A stretch of DNA of 58,131 bases, taken from DTU018 sp964618175 (lineage in GTDB: Bacteria > Bacillota > Syntrophomonadia > Syntrophomonadales > Syntrophomonadaceae). Below the pieces are notes generated by a model. It saw only the letters and a list, made by a program, of their open reading frames with translations. It was not told the origin of the DNA and did no database searches. Positions 47,896 to 56,482 of this stretch are shown here, piece after piece. The DNA is taken from NCBI GenBank assembly GCA_964618175.1, contig CAZTZX010000003.1:1-58131 (forward strand), written 5' to 3'. Made by a program: the position numbers and the translations under genes. Numbering within the stretch: the stretch's first letter is position 1; each line of letters opens with the position of its first letter.

Positions 47896-49131
47896 ATGTT
47901 AACAGATCTCAACTACCGATTCTCCTGTCTTACGGTTTACCGTTCTTTGCTGCAAGATCCGGTTATGTCAGCACTTCGATCCAGCCTGGATAACTTGCAA
48001 CCCAATGGCGGTCAAACCTTGGCAGCATCAGATGCTTTCCACAGCATGGTGCATCGGTTGCTCCAAACCGGATTATCATTTGGTGATCATTTGCTGGACT
48101 TAATGGCCCATGATGATAATCCTTTCAGTAGGCATTGTGAACTGTACGGGTTGGATTCCTGCTCGGCAGCTTTGCAGCAGGTTACAGCCCGGGACTTGAG
48201 GATCCTGCAGGAATTGTATGTTGATCCCCTCATGGTCGACGTGCCTGAGTGGCAGGAACTGCAACCTCTGTTTAATTACCATGAGCCCTCCGCTTCAAAT
48301 GGTCTTCTCAACTGGCTAAGGCAGAGTGAGGACTGGGGACAGGCATTATCCCCCTTGGCAGATCATTATCGTAAACACTCCCGGGGCTTGATATCGCGCT
48401 ACCGGGCCTTAAGCTGGGAAGGAGAGGGGTTGCAGGGGATTGAGCATCCTGATTTGCCCCGGATGAGCGATTTAATAGGATATGAATCGCAAAAGGAGCA
48501 AATATTAGCCAACACCCGCCAGTTCGTGCAGGGTTTTCCCGCCAATAATATCCTATTGTATGGTAGCCGCGGTACCGGCAAATCCACTATGGTAAAATCC
48601 CTGCTGCACGAATTTAGCGACCAAGGTCTGCGCTTGGTAGAGGTAGGGCGGGATCAGGTAGTCTATCTGCCTGAACTGGTTGAGGCTTTAAGTGATTATC
48701 GTCTGCCGGTAATTATCTTTATTGATGACCTATCTTTTGAAGCCTACGAAACCGGTTATAAAGGCCTAAAGGCGGTGATGGAAGGCAGCCTGCATGGTCA
48801 GCCGGAACAAGTTTTGATTTATGCTACTTCTAACCGCCGTCATCTGGTTAAGGAGTTTTTTGCGGATCGATCCGGTCCCGGAGAGGAAATCCATACCCAG
48901 GATACCTTGCAGGAAAAACTGTCACTATCAGACCGTTTTGGCTTGACTCTGACTTTCCCCCCCACCCAGCAGCAGCTTTATCTGCAGATAGTGGAACATA
49001 TGGTGCAAGAACAAGGCATCGAAATGGATGCTGAACTCTTGAGACGCCGAGCTTTGGAATGGGAACGAGCTCATCACGGACGATCAGGTCGAACAGCCCG
49101 CCAGTTCGTCAATTCACTCAGCCGGCTTTAG
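47896..49131 (+). CDS. DUF815 family AAA+ ATPase
   Basis: A 411-residue protein. The N-terminal 190 residues are helical and poorly conserved in look. The ATPase part begins DLIGYESQKEQILANTRQFV, with Walker A YGSRGTGKSTMVKS near residue 220, Walker B VIIFIDDLSFEAYETGYKG, the sensor IYATSNRRHLVKEFFADRSG, and SLSDRFGLTLTFPPTQQQ. These fit DUF815, a DnaA/clamp-loader-like family of unknown role. AAGGAGG precedes the ATG. Its last four bases overlap the end of the DUF4912 gene on the other strand. Confidence 0.87.
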   Translation: MLTDLNYRFSCLTVYRSLLQDPVMSALRSSLDNLQPNGGQTLAASDAFHSMVHRLLQTGLSFGDHLLDLMAHDDNPFSRHCELYGLDSCSAALQQVTARDLRILQELYVDPLMVDVPEWQELQPLFNYHEPSASNGLLNWLRQSEDWGQALSPLADHYRKHSRGLISRYRALSWEGEGLQGIEHPDLPRMSDLIGYESQKEQILANTRQFVQGFPANNILLYGSRGTGKSTMVKSLLHEFSDQGLRLVEVGRDQVVYLPELVEALSDYRLPVIIFIDDLSFEAYETGYKGLKAVMEGSLHGQPEQVLIYATSNRRHLVKEFFADRSGPGEEIHTQDTLQEKLSLSDRFGLTLTFPPTQQQLYLQIVEHMVQEQGIEMDAELLRRRALEWERAHHGRSGRTARQFVNSLSRL

Positions 49132-49592
49132 TGGAGCAGAGTTTTACTGCCCCCAACCACCGGAGCTGACAGCAGCAGGGGGGTGAATTCTCCGCTCGCC
49201 TTGAACCCGACCGCCACATAGTAGGCGGTGCCGGTTTTGGAAACAAAGGACAACTTTCCATGCCAGTTGTGCGCTTCCACATCCATATAGCTATCGGGCC
49301 GACTGGAGTCATAAATGCGTAGAACCAACTGGGGGAGTTGCGTTTCTTGGCGGGGGGATATTTTCCAGGTGACCAGAATGCGGCCGCTGCGCCGAGGTTG
49401 AATGTTAAGAGTATCGGCATCCTCTCGGCTGGAGGGTAAGTAGTTGAATAACTCCTGACCGGCTTCAAAGTTGAAATTGCGCCTTGGCCAAGTGGGACTG
49501 GTGCGGTGGGGACGATCCAGTATGGTAAGGGTCACGTATATTATCAATAACAATACAGCTACCAACATAAAAATATAGAGCAGAGGGGACAC
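49128..49592 (-). CDS. Membrane-anchored DUF4912 domain protein
   Basis: A 154-residue protein with an N-terminal membrane helix (LLYIFMLVAVLLLIIYVTLT) and then a beta domain with the DUF4912 pattern: ILVTWKISPRQETQLPQLVL, RIYDSS, WHGKLSFVSKTGTAYYVAVG. Similar domains may bind peptidoglycan-side or other ligands, but no function is established. The start is GTG at 49592, 9 bases after GGAGG. It converges with the DUF815 gene and the stops overlap by four bases. Confidence 0.75.
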   Translation of the reverse strand: MSPLLYIFMLVAVLLLIIYVTLTILDRPHRTSPTWPRRNFNFEAGQELFNYLPSSREDADTLNIQPRRSGRILVTWKISPRQETQLPQLVLRIYDSSRPDSYMDVEAHNWHGKLSFVSKTGTAYYVAVGFKASGEFTPLLLSAPVVGGSKTLLH

Positions 49593-49720
49593 CGGCTTCA
49601 GCCTCCTTATGATTGTTTATGCTAGTATGTCCTATGAACGCCAAAAACATGGCCTTAACAGGCAGCCAACTGGATAAAAAGGCGGGAATCCACCACCACC
49701 ACTAGAAATTGGAGGATTAG

Positions 49721-50434
49721 GTGAATATGAGTGACCATAAGCCAGCATGGGGCTGGCTGGATGTCGTACTGGTTTATCTGGGGATAATTGTGACCAGTAT
49801 GCTTTTTGGCAGGTACGGCGAACAGTTAATGAACTATCTTTCCGGGCTGGGAATACCTGATACCGGTCTGAGCCACTTCACCGTGGCCTATTCTCTGCAG
49901 TTCTTAGCAACGGTGGGATTGGTGTTGCTGCTGGCCGGAGTCATACATAGATCCAGCTGGCGGGAACTAGGATTGGCTCCCCTTTCGGGCCGGAAGTTCT
50001 TGCGCTACGGTATCATGGGAGGGCTGGTTCTACTAGTGGTCATTTTCCTGCTGAGCCTGCCTCTGGAGATTCTCAAACCGGACTTGCCCCCACAAACTTA
50101 CGAAGAGATGCTACGGATGGCTGAGGGAGCCGGGCAATTCCTCCTGTTGTTGTTCCTGGGCGCCATTCTGGCACCCATAGCAGAGGAACTTTTTTACCGG
50201 GGCATGATCTATCCGCTAGCCCGCTACTCCCTAGGGCCTGTCGGGGGCGCCATTGGCGCGGGACTAATCTTTGGTTTGGCTCACTGGGACTTTTGGAGAG
50301 CTATACCGCTAGCGGTGGGGGGAGCAATATTATGCTACCTGTACGAAAAAAGCGGCAGCATCTGGGCCACCGCCACCGCCCACAGTATCTGGAACGGCAT
50401 TATGACTTTGCTGGTTTATTTCAGCCTGCGCTGA
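49721..50434 (+). CDS. CPBP family intramembrane glutamic-type protease
   Basis: A 237-residue protein with about seven membrane segments. The CPBP (Abi/CAAX protease-like) catalytic motifs are present: EELFYRGMIYPLAR (the EExxxR motif) near residue 150, FGLAHWDFWRA near 180-190, and a C-terminal ATATAHSIWNGIMT with the third motif (HxxxN) histidine and asparagine. Family members cleave within membranes and some act in prenyl-protein processing or immunity to bacteriocins. The start is GTG at 49721 or ATG at 49727 after TTGGAGG. It ends four bases from the convergent CBU_0592-like gene. Confidence 0.9.
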   Translation: MNMSDHKPAWGWLDVVLVYLGIIVTSMLFGRYGEQLMNYLSGLGIPDTGLSHFTVAYSLQFLATVGLVLLLAGVIHRSSWRELGLAPLSGRKFLRYGIMGGLVLLVVIFLLSLPLEILKPDLPPQTYEEMLRMAEGAGQFLLLLFLGAILAPIAEELFYRGMIYPLARYSLGPVGGAIGAGLIFGLAHWDFWRAIPLAVGGAILCYLYEKSGSIWATATAHSIWNGIMTLLVYFSLR

Positions 50435-50438
50435 GCCA

Positions 50439-50678
50439 CTATCTTGCCTGGCGAGGTCTGAATTGGATCAAAGCATAGATACTCAATATTGCCCAGGTGA
50501 CCTCCAACAAGATAAAGCCTATTTGTATTTCTATCACGGCTATTATTGCTAATAATACTGAGCCAACCAGATTGGTCAGGTTGTACATGGGATGACGTCG
50601 GTTCCACTTGCCGGTTTGGCTGAGTGCAAAAGCAAGTAAAATGAGCATAGCTCCAATCACTGAAACGACCTGTAGCAC
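50439..50678 (-). CDS. CBU_0592-like small membrane protein
   Basis: A 79-residue protein with three membrane segments (VVSVIGAMLILLAFALSQTG, LTNLVGSVLLAIIAVIEIQI and LLEVTWAILSIYALIQ). The order of helices and the NLVGSVLL-type and E-x-x-W-x-x-x-S-x-Y patterns match the CBU_0592 family, whose function is unknown. The start is GTG at 50678, 9 bases after GGAGG. It converges with the protease gene. Confidence 0.75.
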   Translation of the reverse strand: MLQVVSVIGAMLILLAFALSQTGKWNRRHPMYNLTNLVGSVLLAIIAVIEIQIGFILLEVTWAILSIYALIQFRPRQAR

Positions 50679-50901
50679 TTATCCCAACCTCCTTTATTAA
50701 AACTTCCCCCATAATAGCACAAATAAGGCACTATGATGAAGCATTTGCACGGGAAGTTAGTGTTATAATTAAACATGGCAAAATTATGAGAATGGTTTCA
50801 TTTGGGGTCAGAGAATATTACAACTTCATTGACAAACTCCGCTGAAAGGATTAAATAAATATATAGATTATCAGCCATAGGGGCAAAGGGAGGGAATTAA
50901 G

Positions 50902-51207
50902 TTGCCAATCTATGAATATGAATGCGAAACATGCGGTAAATTTGAAAAGCTGCAAAAAATGTCTGAGGATGCTCTCACCGAATGCCCGAGCTGTGGTAGC
51001 CAGGTGCATCGAGTGATAAGTAAAAACGTGGGCATAGTATTTAAAGGCTCTGGTTTTTATGCTACGGACAGCCCTAATCGTCTCAAAAGTCAGGCCCGCG
51101 CCGTTAACGAGGAGCGCCAAAAAGACAACCAGGCTCTATTGGATGGCGATGTCAAAGGATATGTACAGCAGTCAGAAAGTAGCGATAAAAAAGTAGCGGG
51201 AGCTTAA
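50902..51207 (+). CDS. FmdB family zinc-ribbon protein
   Basis: A 101-residue small protein with a CxxC...CxxC zinc ribbon: PIYEYECETCGKFEKLQKMS and ECPSCGSQVHRVISKNVGIV, the FmdB pattern, followed by KGSGFYATD (usual for the family) and a charged tail. FmdB was first seen near the formamide-degradation genes of Methylophilus and is thought to be regulatory; the wider family is uncharacterised. The start is TTG at 50902, after GGGAGGG. Single gene, with a terminator behind it. Confidence 0.88.
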   Translation: MPIYEYECETCGKFEKLQKMSEDALTECPSCGSQVHRVISKNVGIVFKGSGFYATDSPNRLKSQARAVNEERQKDNQALLDGDVKGYVQQSESSDKKVAGA

Positions 51208-51235
51208 ACAAATAGATAAACTTATGGATGTAGAC

Positions 51236-51266
51236 AATTCCCCTGTTTGAAGGGGAATTATTTTTA
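51236..51266 (+). terminator. Rho-independent terminator after the FmdB-like gene
   Basis: AATTCCCCT and AGGGGAATT pair around a 6-base loop, followed by ATTTTT. Confidence 0.82.
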
Positions 51267-51356
51267 CCAGGAGAATTAGAGGGTTTTAGCTATAGTTTGT
51301 GGTAGTTTTTTGGGAACAGTGGATGCGCTCACCGGGCGCAGCGAGGAGTTGTAGGA

Positions 51357-51803
51357 ATGAAAGAAGTGGTGATCTATACCGATGGAGCATGTTCTGGCAA
51401 CCCCGGACCAGGGGGATGGGGGGCGGTGCTCCTGGCTGGACCTTATCGTAAGGAATTATCTGGCTATGAGGAACAGACCACCAACCAGCGTATGGAATTA
51501 AAGGCAGTTATTGAAGCCTTAAAGGCCCTAAAGGTGGAGGGCTGGGATATTACTGTTTACACTGACAGTGCTTATGTTGTAAATGCGTTCAAGCAAAAGT
51601 GGATCGACACGTGGCTCAAAAATGGCTGGCAAAACAGCCGCAAAGAGGCAGTGGCCAACCGTGACCTGTGGACGGCCCTTTTGGAAGCTATGCACACAAA
51701 TCAGGTGCGTATCGAAAAAGTAAAGGGCCATGCCGGTCATCCCTTAAATGAACGCTGTGATGAATTGGCCCGTGCCCAGATCAAGGAGAATCGTTCTGAA
51801 TAA
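51357..51803 (+). CDS. rnhA: Ribonuclease HI
   Basis: Cleaves the RNA strand of RNA-DNA hybrids. The protein is 148 residues, normal for the bacterial type. Catalytic acids are in YTDGACSGNPGPGGWG (D), NQRMELKAVIEAL (E), VYTDSAYVVNAF (D) and a C-terminal GHAGHPLNERCDELARAQ (the histidine-loop and last D). GAGGAGTTG precedes the ATG. Confidence 0.96.
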   Translation: MKEVVIYTDGACSGNPGPGGWGAVLLAGPYRKELSGYEEQTTNQRMELKAVIEALKALKVEGWDITVYTDSAYVVNAFKQKWIDTWLKNGWQNSRKEAVANRDLWTALLEAMHTNQVRIEKVKGHAGHPLNERCDELARAQIKENRSE

Positions 51804-51838
51804 TGATGGGATGATGTAGATGCAAGGGGGGTAATAAT

Positions 51839-52369
51839 GTGTGGCAAGCTTTATCTGACCGCTTCACTACTTGGCAGGTGAAACGACATCTAACCAGTTG
51901 TGGCAAGAATTTGCGGGCCCGCAATCCGGGATTGCTTTTTTTGGGGGAAGGCTCCCAAGTACATATTGGCGACAATGTATTGCTGGAAAGAGATGTAAGG
52001 ATCTCCACCGGGATCAATGCGCGGGTCTACATCGGTGACAACTCCTATTTGGGCGATGGTTGCAACCTGCTGGCGGTAGAGGAGCTTCGCATCGGCAAGG
52101 GCTGTTCCATCAGCTGGCATGTTCTCTTTATGGATACTTCTTCTCATCCCTTAGCTTTTGCTGGGGAAAAACTGGAGACCAAGATCGCGCCCATACGAGT
52201 GGAAGATCATGTCTGGATCGGGTGCCGGGCAGTCATATTAAAAGGGGTCACGGTAGGGGAAGGCTCCATTATTGCCAACAATGCGGTGGTGACTAAAGAT
52301 GTACCTCCGCGCACCATGGTGGCTGGTAATCCAGCCCGGGTCATAAAAGAGGATGTTATCTGGGAATGA
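51839..52369 (+). CDS. Acyltransferase with left-handed beta-helix (hexapeptide repeats)
   Basis: A 176-residue O-acetyltransferase-like protein. Hexapeptide repeats run from about 40 to 165 (VHIGDNVLLERDVRISTGIN, YIGDNSYLGDGCNLL, VWIGCRAVILKGVTVGEGSI). The catalytic-type histidine lies in MDTSSHPLAF, and the end is the family pattern PPRTMVAGNPARVIKE. It resembles galactoside/maltose and cell-surface sugar acetyltransferases; the acceptor is unknown. The start is GTG at 51839 after GGGGGG. It overlaps the next gene by four bases (ATGA). Confidence 0.88.
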   Translation: MWQALSDRFTTWQVKRHLTSCGKNLRARNPGLLFLGEGSQVHIGDNVLLERDVRISTGINARVYIGDNSYLGDGCNLLAVEELRIGKGCSISWHVLFMDTSSHPLAFAGEKLETKIAPIRVEDHVWIGCRAVILKGVTVGEGSIIANNAVVTKDVPPRTMVAGNPARVIKEDVIWE

Positions 52370-53019
52370 GCAAGATTGAAGTATACCAGACGCTAGAGGA
52401 TGGCATAGTAAAACTAGCAGTAAAAGTTCATGATCCCCAGGCTAATGTAGCTGATCTCTTGGAGGCCTGGCAGCCTCTTTGTGATGACGCATCGATCCAT
52501 AAGGCTTATGGTGAGAACCACCATTCGGCCTGTAAGGGATGTACTAATAACTGTTGTGATACCGCTTATGTTATACCTGATTTAATATCTTTTCGGAATA
52601 TGGCAGCTCAGCTGCATAAAACTGAACCGGAGTTTATAGAGGCTTGGTTTGAGCCGGACAAGTTAGCCCTGGGATTACTGAAAATTAAATCGAATCCCTG
52701 TGTTTTTTTACAGCAGGGCATCTGCAGCATTTACTCGCTGCGTTCCCTTATCTGCCGTTTTTATATATGCAGTGACCTGACCTGGGACACCGAACAGCTT
52801 ATTTATTCCATTGCCTGGAGCGGGGCGGCGGCCACCCAGATCTATGCTGAGCAACAGGGCTACCTGCCAGCACCGGTACTGGGAGGCTATACCAGCTTTG
52901 ATAAGTTCTTTATGGAACTGGTGGAAGCCTACCGGGAACTCCCCGGTGTTAAGTCTTTTTTGTCAGCTGAAAGTTACCAGGATGTCCCTCTGCAGCATTT
53001 TGGGAAAGCCGATCGATAG
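52366..53019 (+). CDS. YkgJ family cysteine-cluster protein
   Basis: A 217-residue protein with the YkgJ-type cluster: CKGCTNNCCDTAYVIP near residue 57-70 and NPCVFLQQGICSIYSLRSLI with CRFYICSD in the second part. The pattern is CxxCxxxCC then C and CR. These are thought to bind an iron-sulfur or zinc centre; the function is unknown. The start is coupled to the acyltransferase stop (ATGA). Confidence 0.87.
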   Translation: MSKIEVYQTLEDGIVKLAVKVHDPQANVADLLEAWQPLCDDASIHKAYGENHHSACKGCTNNCCDTAYVIPDLISFRNMAAQLHKTEPEFIEAWFEPDKLALGLLKIKSNPCVFLQQGICSIYSLRSLICRFYICSDLTWDTEQLIYSIAWSGAAATQIYAEQQGYLPAPVLGGYTSFDKFFMELVEAYRELPGVKSFLSAESYQDVPLQHFGKADR

Positions 53020-53040
53020 TGGAAGGAATGAGATGCTTAC

Positions 53041-53196
53041 TTGACAACCATTATCTGTATTGAGACCAGTGATCCCTTCCCGGTGATCCGCACCATGGAG
53101 GAGTATTCCGCCCATTTGTTGGCCATGTCCTGCGGCGATTCTCCTGATATTACCTTTCGCATGTTCTACTCCTTAGAAAACCACTCCACAAAATAG
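53041..53196 (+). CDS. Possible small gene, 51 residues
   Basis: A TTG-started frame reads LTTIICIETSDPFPVIRTME and ends FYSLENHSTK before TAG. Base use looks coding-like and the peptide has a normal protein composition, but the only ribosome site is a weak AAGGA 14 bases before the TTG. It could be a genuine small protein or the remnant of a larger gene. No family is recognised. The rest of the 368-base stretch 53020-53387 holds AT-rich sequence with two overlapping TATAAT boxes (53357-53368) ahead of livK but no clear -35. Confidence 0.35.
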   Translation: MTTIICIETSDPFPVIRTMEEYSAHLLAMSCGDSPDITFRMFYSLENHSTK

Positions 53197-53387
53197 AAGA
53201 AAATCCGCGCAAATGGCAGGACCATCGCCTAACTCGTACGGCACTGATTTTGAAAATCCATGTGTTTTTTATACAGGGGCAGGATTTTTAATCGGCAGAA
53301 TGAATATATCCTGTTATACTTTATTTGTATGGTTATACACAGGCCATACCAAAACATATAATTATAATTCTCAGGGAGGGACTTTAT

Positions 53388-54566
53388 TTGAAGCGTAGAG
53401 GACAAGCGAAGTGGGCTATTTTACTTAGCCTCATATTTATGTTTACCATGGTGGCCGGTTGCGGTGGCGGCAACGGGGAACAAGGTAGTGAAGATGTTAT
53501 CAAACTGGGCTTTTTGGGTGCCCTGACCGGTGATGTTGCCAACTACGGGATCCCTGGTGAAAAGGGCATGAGAATGGCTATTGATGAGATAAATGCCCAG
53601 GGTGGAGTTTTAGGCAAGGAATTAGCGGGAGTATATCAGGACAACAAGGGCGATAGCTCGGAGATCGCCAACATAGCGCAAAGATATATTACCCGTGATA
53701 AAGTAGTAGCTATGGTGGGAGACCCCTGTACCGGTTTGACTAAAGTAGCGGCCGATATTGCTCAGAAGAGTCAGGTGGTAATATTCTCAGCCGGTGCTAC
53801 CGGGGCAGACGTTGTGGAAATTGGCGATTTTGTTTTCCGCAACACTATGCTGGACACTGTGGCAGCTCCAGTGGTGGTTGATTGGATGGTAAACGAAAAA
53901 CAGTGGACCAAATTTGCCTTGATAACCTCTTTGAACAATGGCTACAGCACTGCGCTTACGCCCATATTCGAAGAAGAGATAGCGGCTCAGGGCGGTACTA
54001 TCGTTCTCAGTGAATCTATTAATGACAAAGAAACTGATTTCAGTGCTCAGATAACCAAACTCAAGGGTGTTGGTGCTGATGTGCTGGTGTTTACCGGTTA
54101 CTATACGGAAGCAGCCCTAATGTTGAAAGAGACTCAAAAGCAGGGTCTGGATATTCCATTAGTAGGCGGCGACGGTTTATATGGCCAGGATCTGATTAGT
54201 CTGGGCGGCGACGCCGTGGAGGAAAAAATATTTTTATACTGCGGATTCTCTGCTGACCAGCCCAGTGACCAGACCGCCCAATTCGTAGAAAACTATCGCG
54301 CGTTATACAACGAAGAACCCGATATGTTCTCAGCTCAATACTATGACGCCGTCATGATCCTGGCCCAGGCTATGGAAAAGTCCAACAGCTCGGATCCCAA
54401 GGTGTTTAAGGATGAATTAGCCAAGCTCAAGGATTATCCGGGAGTTTCTGGCAATACTACCATTCGTGACAATCGTGAACCCATCAAGAGTCCGGTATTT
54501 CTAGTTACAGTAAAAGACGCAACTTTCCCTTCTCTGGTAACCAAGATCCCGGTAAATGTTGAATAG
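53388..54566 (+). CDS. livK: Branched-chain amino acid ABC transporter, substrate-binding lipoprotein
   Basis: A 392-residue periplasmic-binding-type protein that captures leucine, isoleucine or valine (or related ligands) outside the membrane. The N-terminus has a basic head, a hydrophobic stretch (WAILLSLIFMFTM) and a lipobox VAGC with Cys at about residue 25, so it should be a lipoprotein. The mature part matches the LivK/LivJ fold: IKLGFLGALTGDVANYGIPG, VGDPCTGLTKVAADIAQKSQ, IFSAGATGADVVEIGDFVFR and SAQYYDAVMILAQAMEKS. The start is TTG at 53388 after AGGGAGGG; the frame is open upstream but without support. Confidence 0.94.
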   Translation: MKRRGQAKWAILLSLIFMFTMVAGCGGGNGEQGSEDVIKLGFLGALTGDVANYGIPGEKGMRMAIDEINAQGGVLGKELAGVYQDNKGDSSEIANIAQRYITRDKVVAMVGDPCTGLTKVAADIAQKSQVVIFSAGATGADVVEIGDFVFRNTMLDTVAAPVVVDWMVNEKQWTKFALITSLNNGYSTALTPIFEEEIAAQGGTIVLSESINDKETDFSAQITKLKGVGADVLVFTGYYTEAALMLKETQKQGLDIPLVGGDGLYGQDLISLGGDAVEEKIFLYCGFSADQPSDQTAQFVENYRALYNEEPDMFSAQYYDAVMILAQAMEKSNSSDPKVFKDELAKLKDYPGVSGNTTIRDNREPIKSPVFLVTVKDATFPSLVTKIPVNVE

Positions 54567-54581
54567 ATTACCGCATAATAG

Positions 54582-54613
54582 CAATGGCCCGTCCTCTCGG
54601 GGATGGGCCATTG
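54582..54613 (+). repeat. GC-rich hairpin between livK and livH
   Basis: CAATGGCCC and GGGCCATTG pair around a GTCC/GGAT inner stem. Only TTG follows, so it is a weak terminator and more likely an RNA-stability element that lets livK be made in excess. Confidence 0.6.
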
Positions 54614-54698
54614 TCAAGCTATGCAGAGTTTAGCCGCAGAAATGAAATGATCTGTGCTAAACTGTGTATAGTCTACATCGCAACAGGGGAGGACATCC

Positions 54699-55574
54699 AT
54701 GTTCCTGGAACAATTACTCAACGGACTGACCCTGGGCAGCACCTATGCGTTGATTGCCCTGGGATATACTATGGTGTACGGAATCATACAGCTTATAAAC
54801 TTTGCCCACGGAGAAGTATATATGATCGGTGCTTTCGTGGGATTATTTCTGGTAACGGTTCTGGGAGTTAACATCCTGGTGGCTCTGGCCCTGGCTATGC
54901 TCAGCTGTATGGTGGTAGGGATGCTGATCGAAAGAGTTGCCTACCGCCCCCTGCGAGGTAAGTCTACCCGTCTGTCGGCTTTGATCAGTGCCATCGGTGT
55001 ATCGATTTTCCTGCAAACTTTATTGGCCCTTTTGGCTGGAACCAACACACGCAGCTATCCGAGTATCTTCAGTTCCCAAACCTTTGATCTGGGGTTTGCC
55101 GATGTGTCTTTTCTGCAGATAACTATTCTGGTATTTGCCGCTGTACTTATGATCGGTCTGCAGGTCATGATCCATAAGACCCGTATCGGTAAAGCCATGC
55201 GGGCTTCATCTCAGGATCTAGAGGCTTCCTACCTCATGGGCATAAACGTTAACCGAGTCATTTCCTTTACCTTTGCCATTGGATCAGCCCTGGCGGCTGC
55301 CGGTGGAGTAATGGTAGGGATCTATTACAATGCTGTCTGGCCTTATATGGGTATGATGGCTGGCTTAAAGGCCTTTGCTGCTGCCGTGATGGGTGGCATA
55401 GGATCTATTCCTGGAGCTATGATAGGTGGCTTGACTCTGGGAGTTATGGAGATAATGGGAGTTGCCTATTTATCTTCCTCCTATAAAGATGCTATTGCCT
55501 TCGGCATACTTATCCTGGTTCTGTTGATTCGCCCTCAGGGGTTGTTGGGCAAGAAGATCACTAAAAAAGTATAG
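54699..55574 (+). CDS. livH: Branched-chain amino acid ABC transporter, permease LivH
   Basis: A 291-residue integral membrane permease, with about eight segments. Family marks: LLNGLTLGSTYALIALGYTM, YGIIQLINFAHGEVYMIGAF, AYRPLRGKSTRLSALISAIG, and GKAMRASSQDLEASYLMGIN. The C-terminal MGGIGSIPGAMIGGLTLGVM is the coupling-helix region of this transporter type. GGGGAGG precedes the ATG. It starts 132 bases after livK and is 11 bases before livM. Confidence 0.95.
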   Translation: MFLEQLLNGLTLGSTYALIALGYTMVYGIIQLINFAHGEVYMIGAFVGLFLVTVLGVNILVALALAMLSCMVVGMLIERVAYRPLRGKSTRLSALISAIGVSIFLQTLLALLAGTNTRSYPSIFSSQTFDLGFADVSFLQITILVFAAVLMIGLQVMIHKTRIGKAMRASSQDLEASYLMGINVNRVISFTFAIGSALAAAGGVMVGIYYNAVWPYMGMMAGLKAFAAAVMGGIGSIPGAMIGGLTLGVMEIMGVAYLSSSYKDAIAFGILILVLLIRPQGLLGKKITKKV

Positions 55575-55585
55575 GTGGTTTGTCA

Positions 55586-56482
55586 ATGGACGCATATTTG
55601 ACACAATACATCGATCCTTACTATCTACGCCTTTTGGTATTGATAGGGATCAATATCATACTAGCTCTGGGTTTGAATATCACCACCGGGGTCACCGGGC
55701 AACTTTCTATGGGTCATGCCGCTTTCATGAGCCTGGGAGCCTATACTTCGGCTATTCTGTCCATGCAGTTTGCCTGTCCCTTCTGGCTGTCCCTGCTGGC
55801 GGGAGCATCCGTGGCGGCCTTATTTGGCTGTCTGATCGGGATTCCCACCCTGCGTTTGGAAGGCGACTATCTAGCCATGGTCACCATTGGTTTTGCGGAA
55901 ATAATCCGAGTGTTCTTTCTGAATTTTGAGCCGGGCGGCAAGGCCGTTGGCCTGGCCGGGATTCCCCAAAACACCAATTTTGTACTGGTGCTGGTTATGG
56001 TGGTAGTGATCATATACTTTAACTCAAAATTGCTAAATTCTCGCATAGGCAAGGCCTGGTATTCTATTCGCGAAAATGAGATCGCTGCCGAGGCCTGTGG
56101 TGTTGACACCACCCGCCTGAAAGTTATGGCCTTTTCGGTGGGTTCATTCCTGGGAGGCCTGGGCGGGGGACTCTATGCTCACTATATGTTTTTTATTCGC
56201 CCGCAGGATTTCGCCTTTATGAAATCCATTGAAATCCTAAACATGGTGGTCTTGGGTGGAATGGGCAGCATTCCTGGAACGGTGATCGGTGCCACCATCC
56301 TGACTCTGGCTCCGGAACTGCTACGGGTGGTAGCTGAGTATCGGATGCTGTTCTACGGTGCCTTGCTGGTTATTCTGATGATTTTCCGCCCCAATGGACT
56401 TTTGGGTGATGTGAGGGTCTATGACATCCGCAAACGCTGGGGCAGAAAAGAGGTGCAGGCTAATGCCGATACTAACCCTTGA
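55586..56482 (+). CDS. livM: Branched-chain amino acid ABC transporter, permease LivM
   Basis: A 298-residue permease partner of LivH. Features: LNITTGVTGQLSMGHAAFMS, YTSAILSMQFACPFWLSLLA, LRLEGDYLAMVTIGFAEIIR, IGKAWYSIRENEIAAEACG, and VVLGGMGSIPGTVIGATIL. The start is the ATG at 55586, 7 bases after AGGTGG; the TTG at 55580 is less likely. Its end overlaps the start of livG by 20 bases. Confidence 0.94.
   Translation: MDAYLTQYIDPYYLRLLVLIGINIILALGLNITTGVTGQLSMGHAAFMSLGAYTSAILSMQFACPFWLSLLAGASVAALFGCLIGIPTLRLEGDYLAMVTIGFAEIIRVFFLNFEPGGKAVGLAGIPQNTNFVLVLVMVVVIIYFNSKLLNSRIGKAWYSIRENEIAAEACGVDTTRLKVMAFSVGSFLGGLGGGLYAHYMFFIRPQDFAFMKSIEILNMVVLGGMGSIPGTVIGATILTLAPELLRVVAEYRMLFYGALLVILMIFRPNGLLGDVRVYDIRKRWGRKEVQANADTNP

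Noticed and set aside
54584..54871. 95-codon plus-strand frame overlapping the start of livH
   Set aside because: It covers the livK-livH hairpin and the out-of-frame start of livH; no ribosome site and no family.
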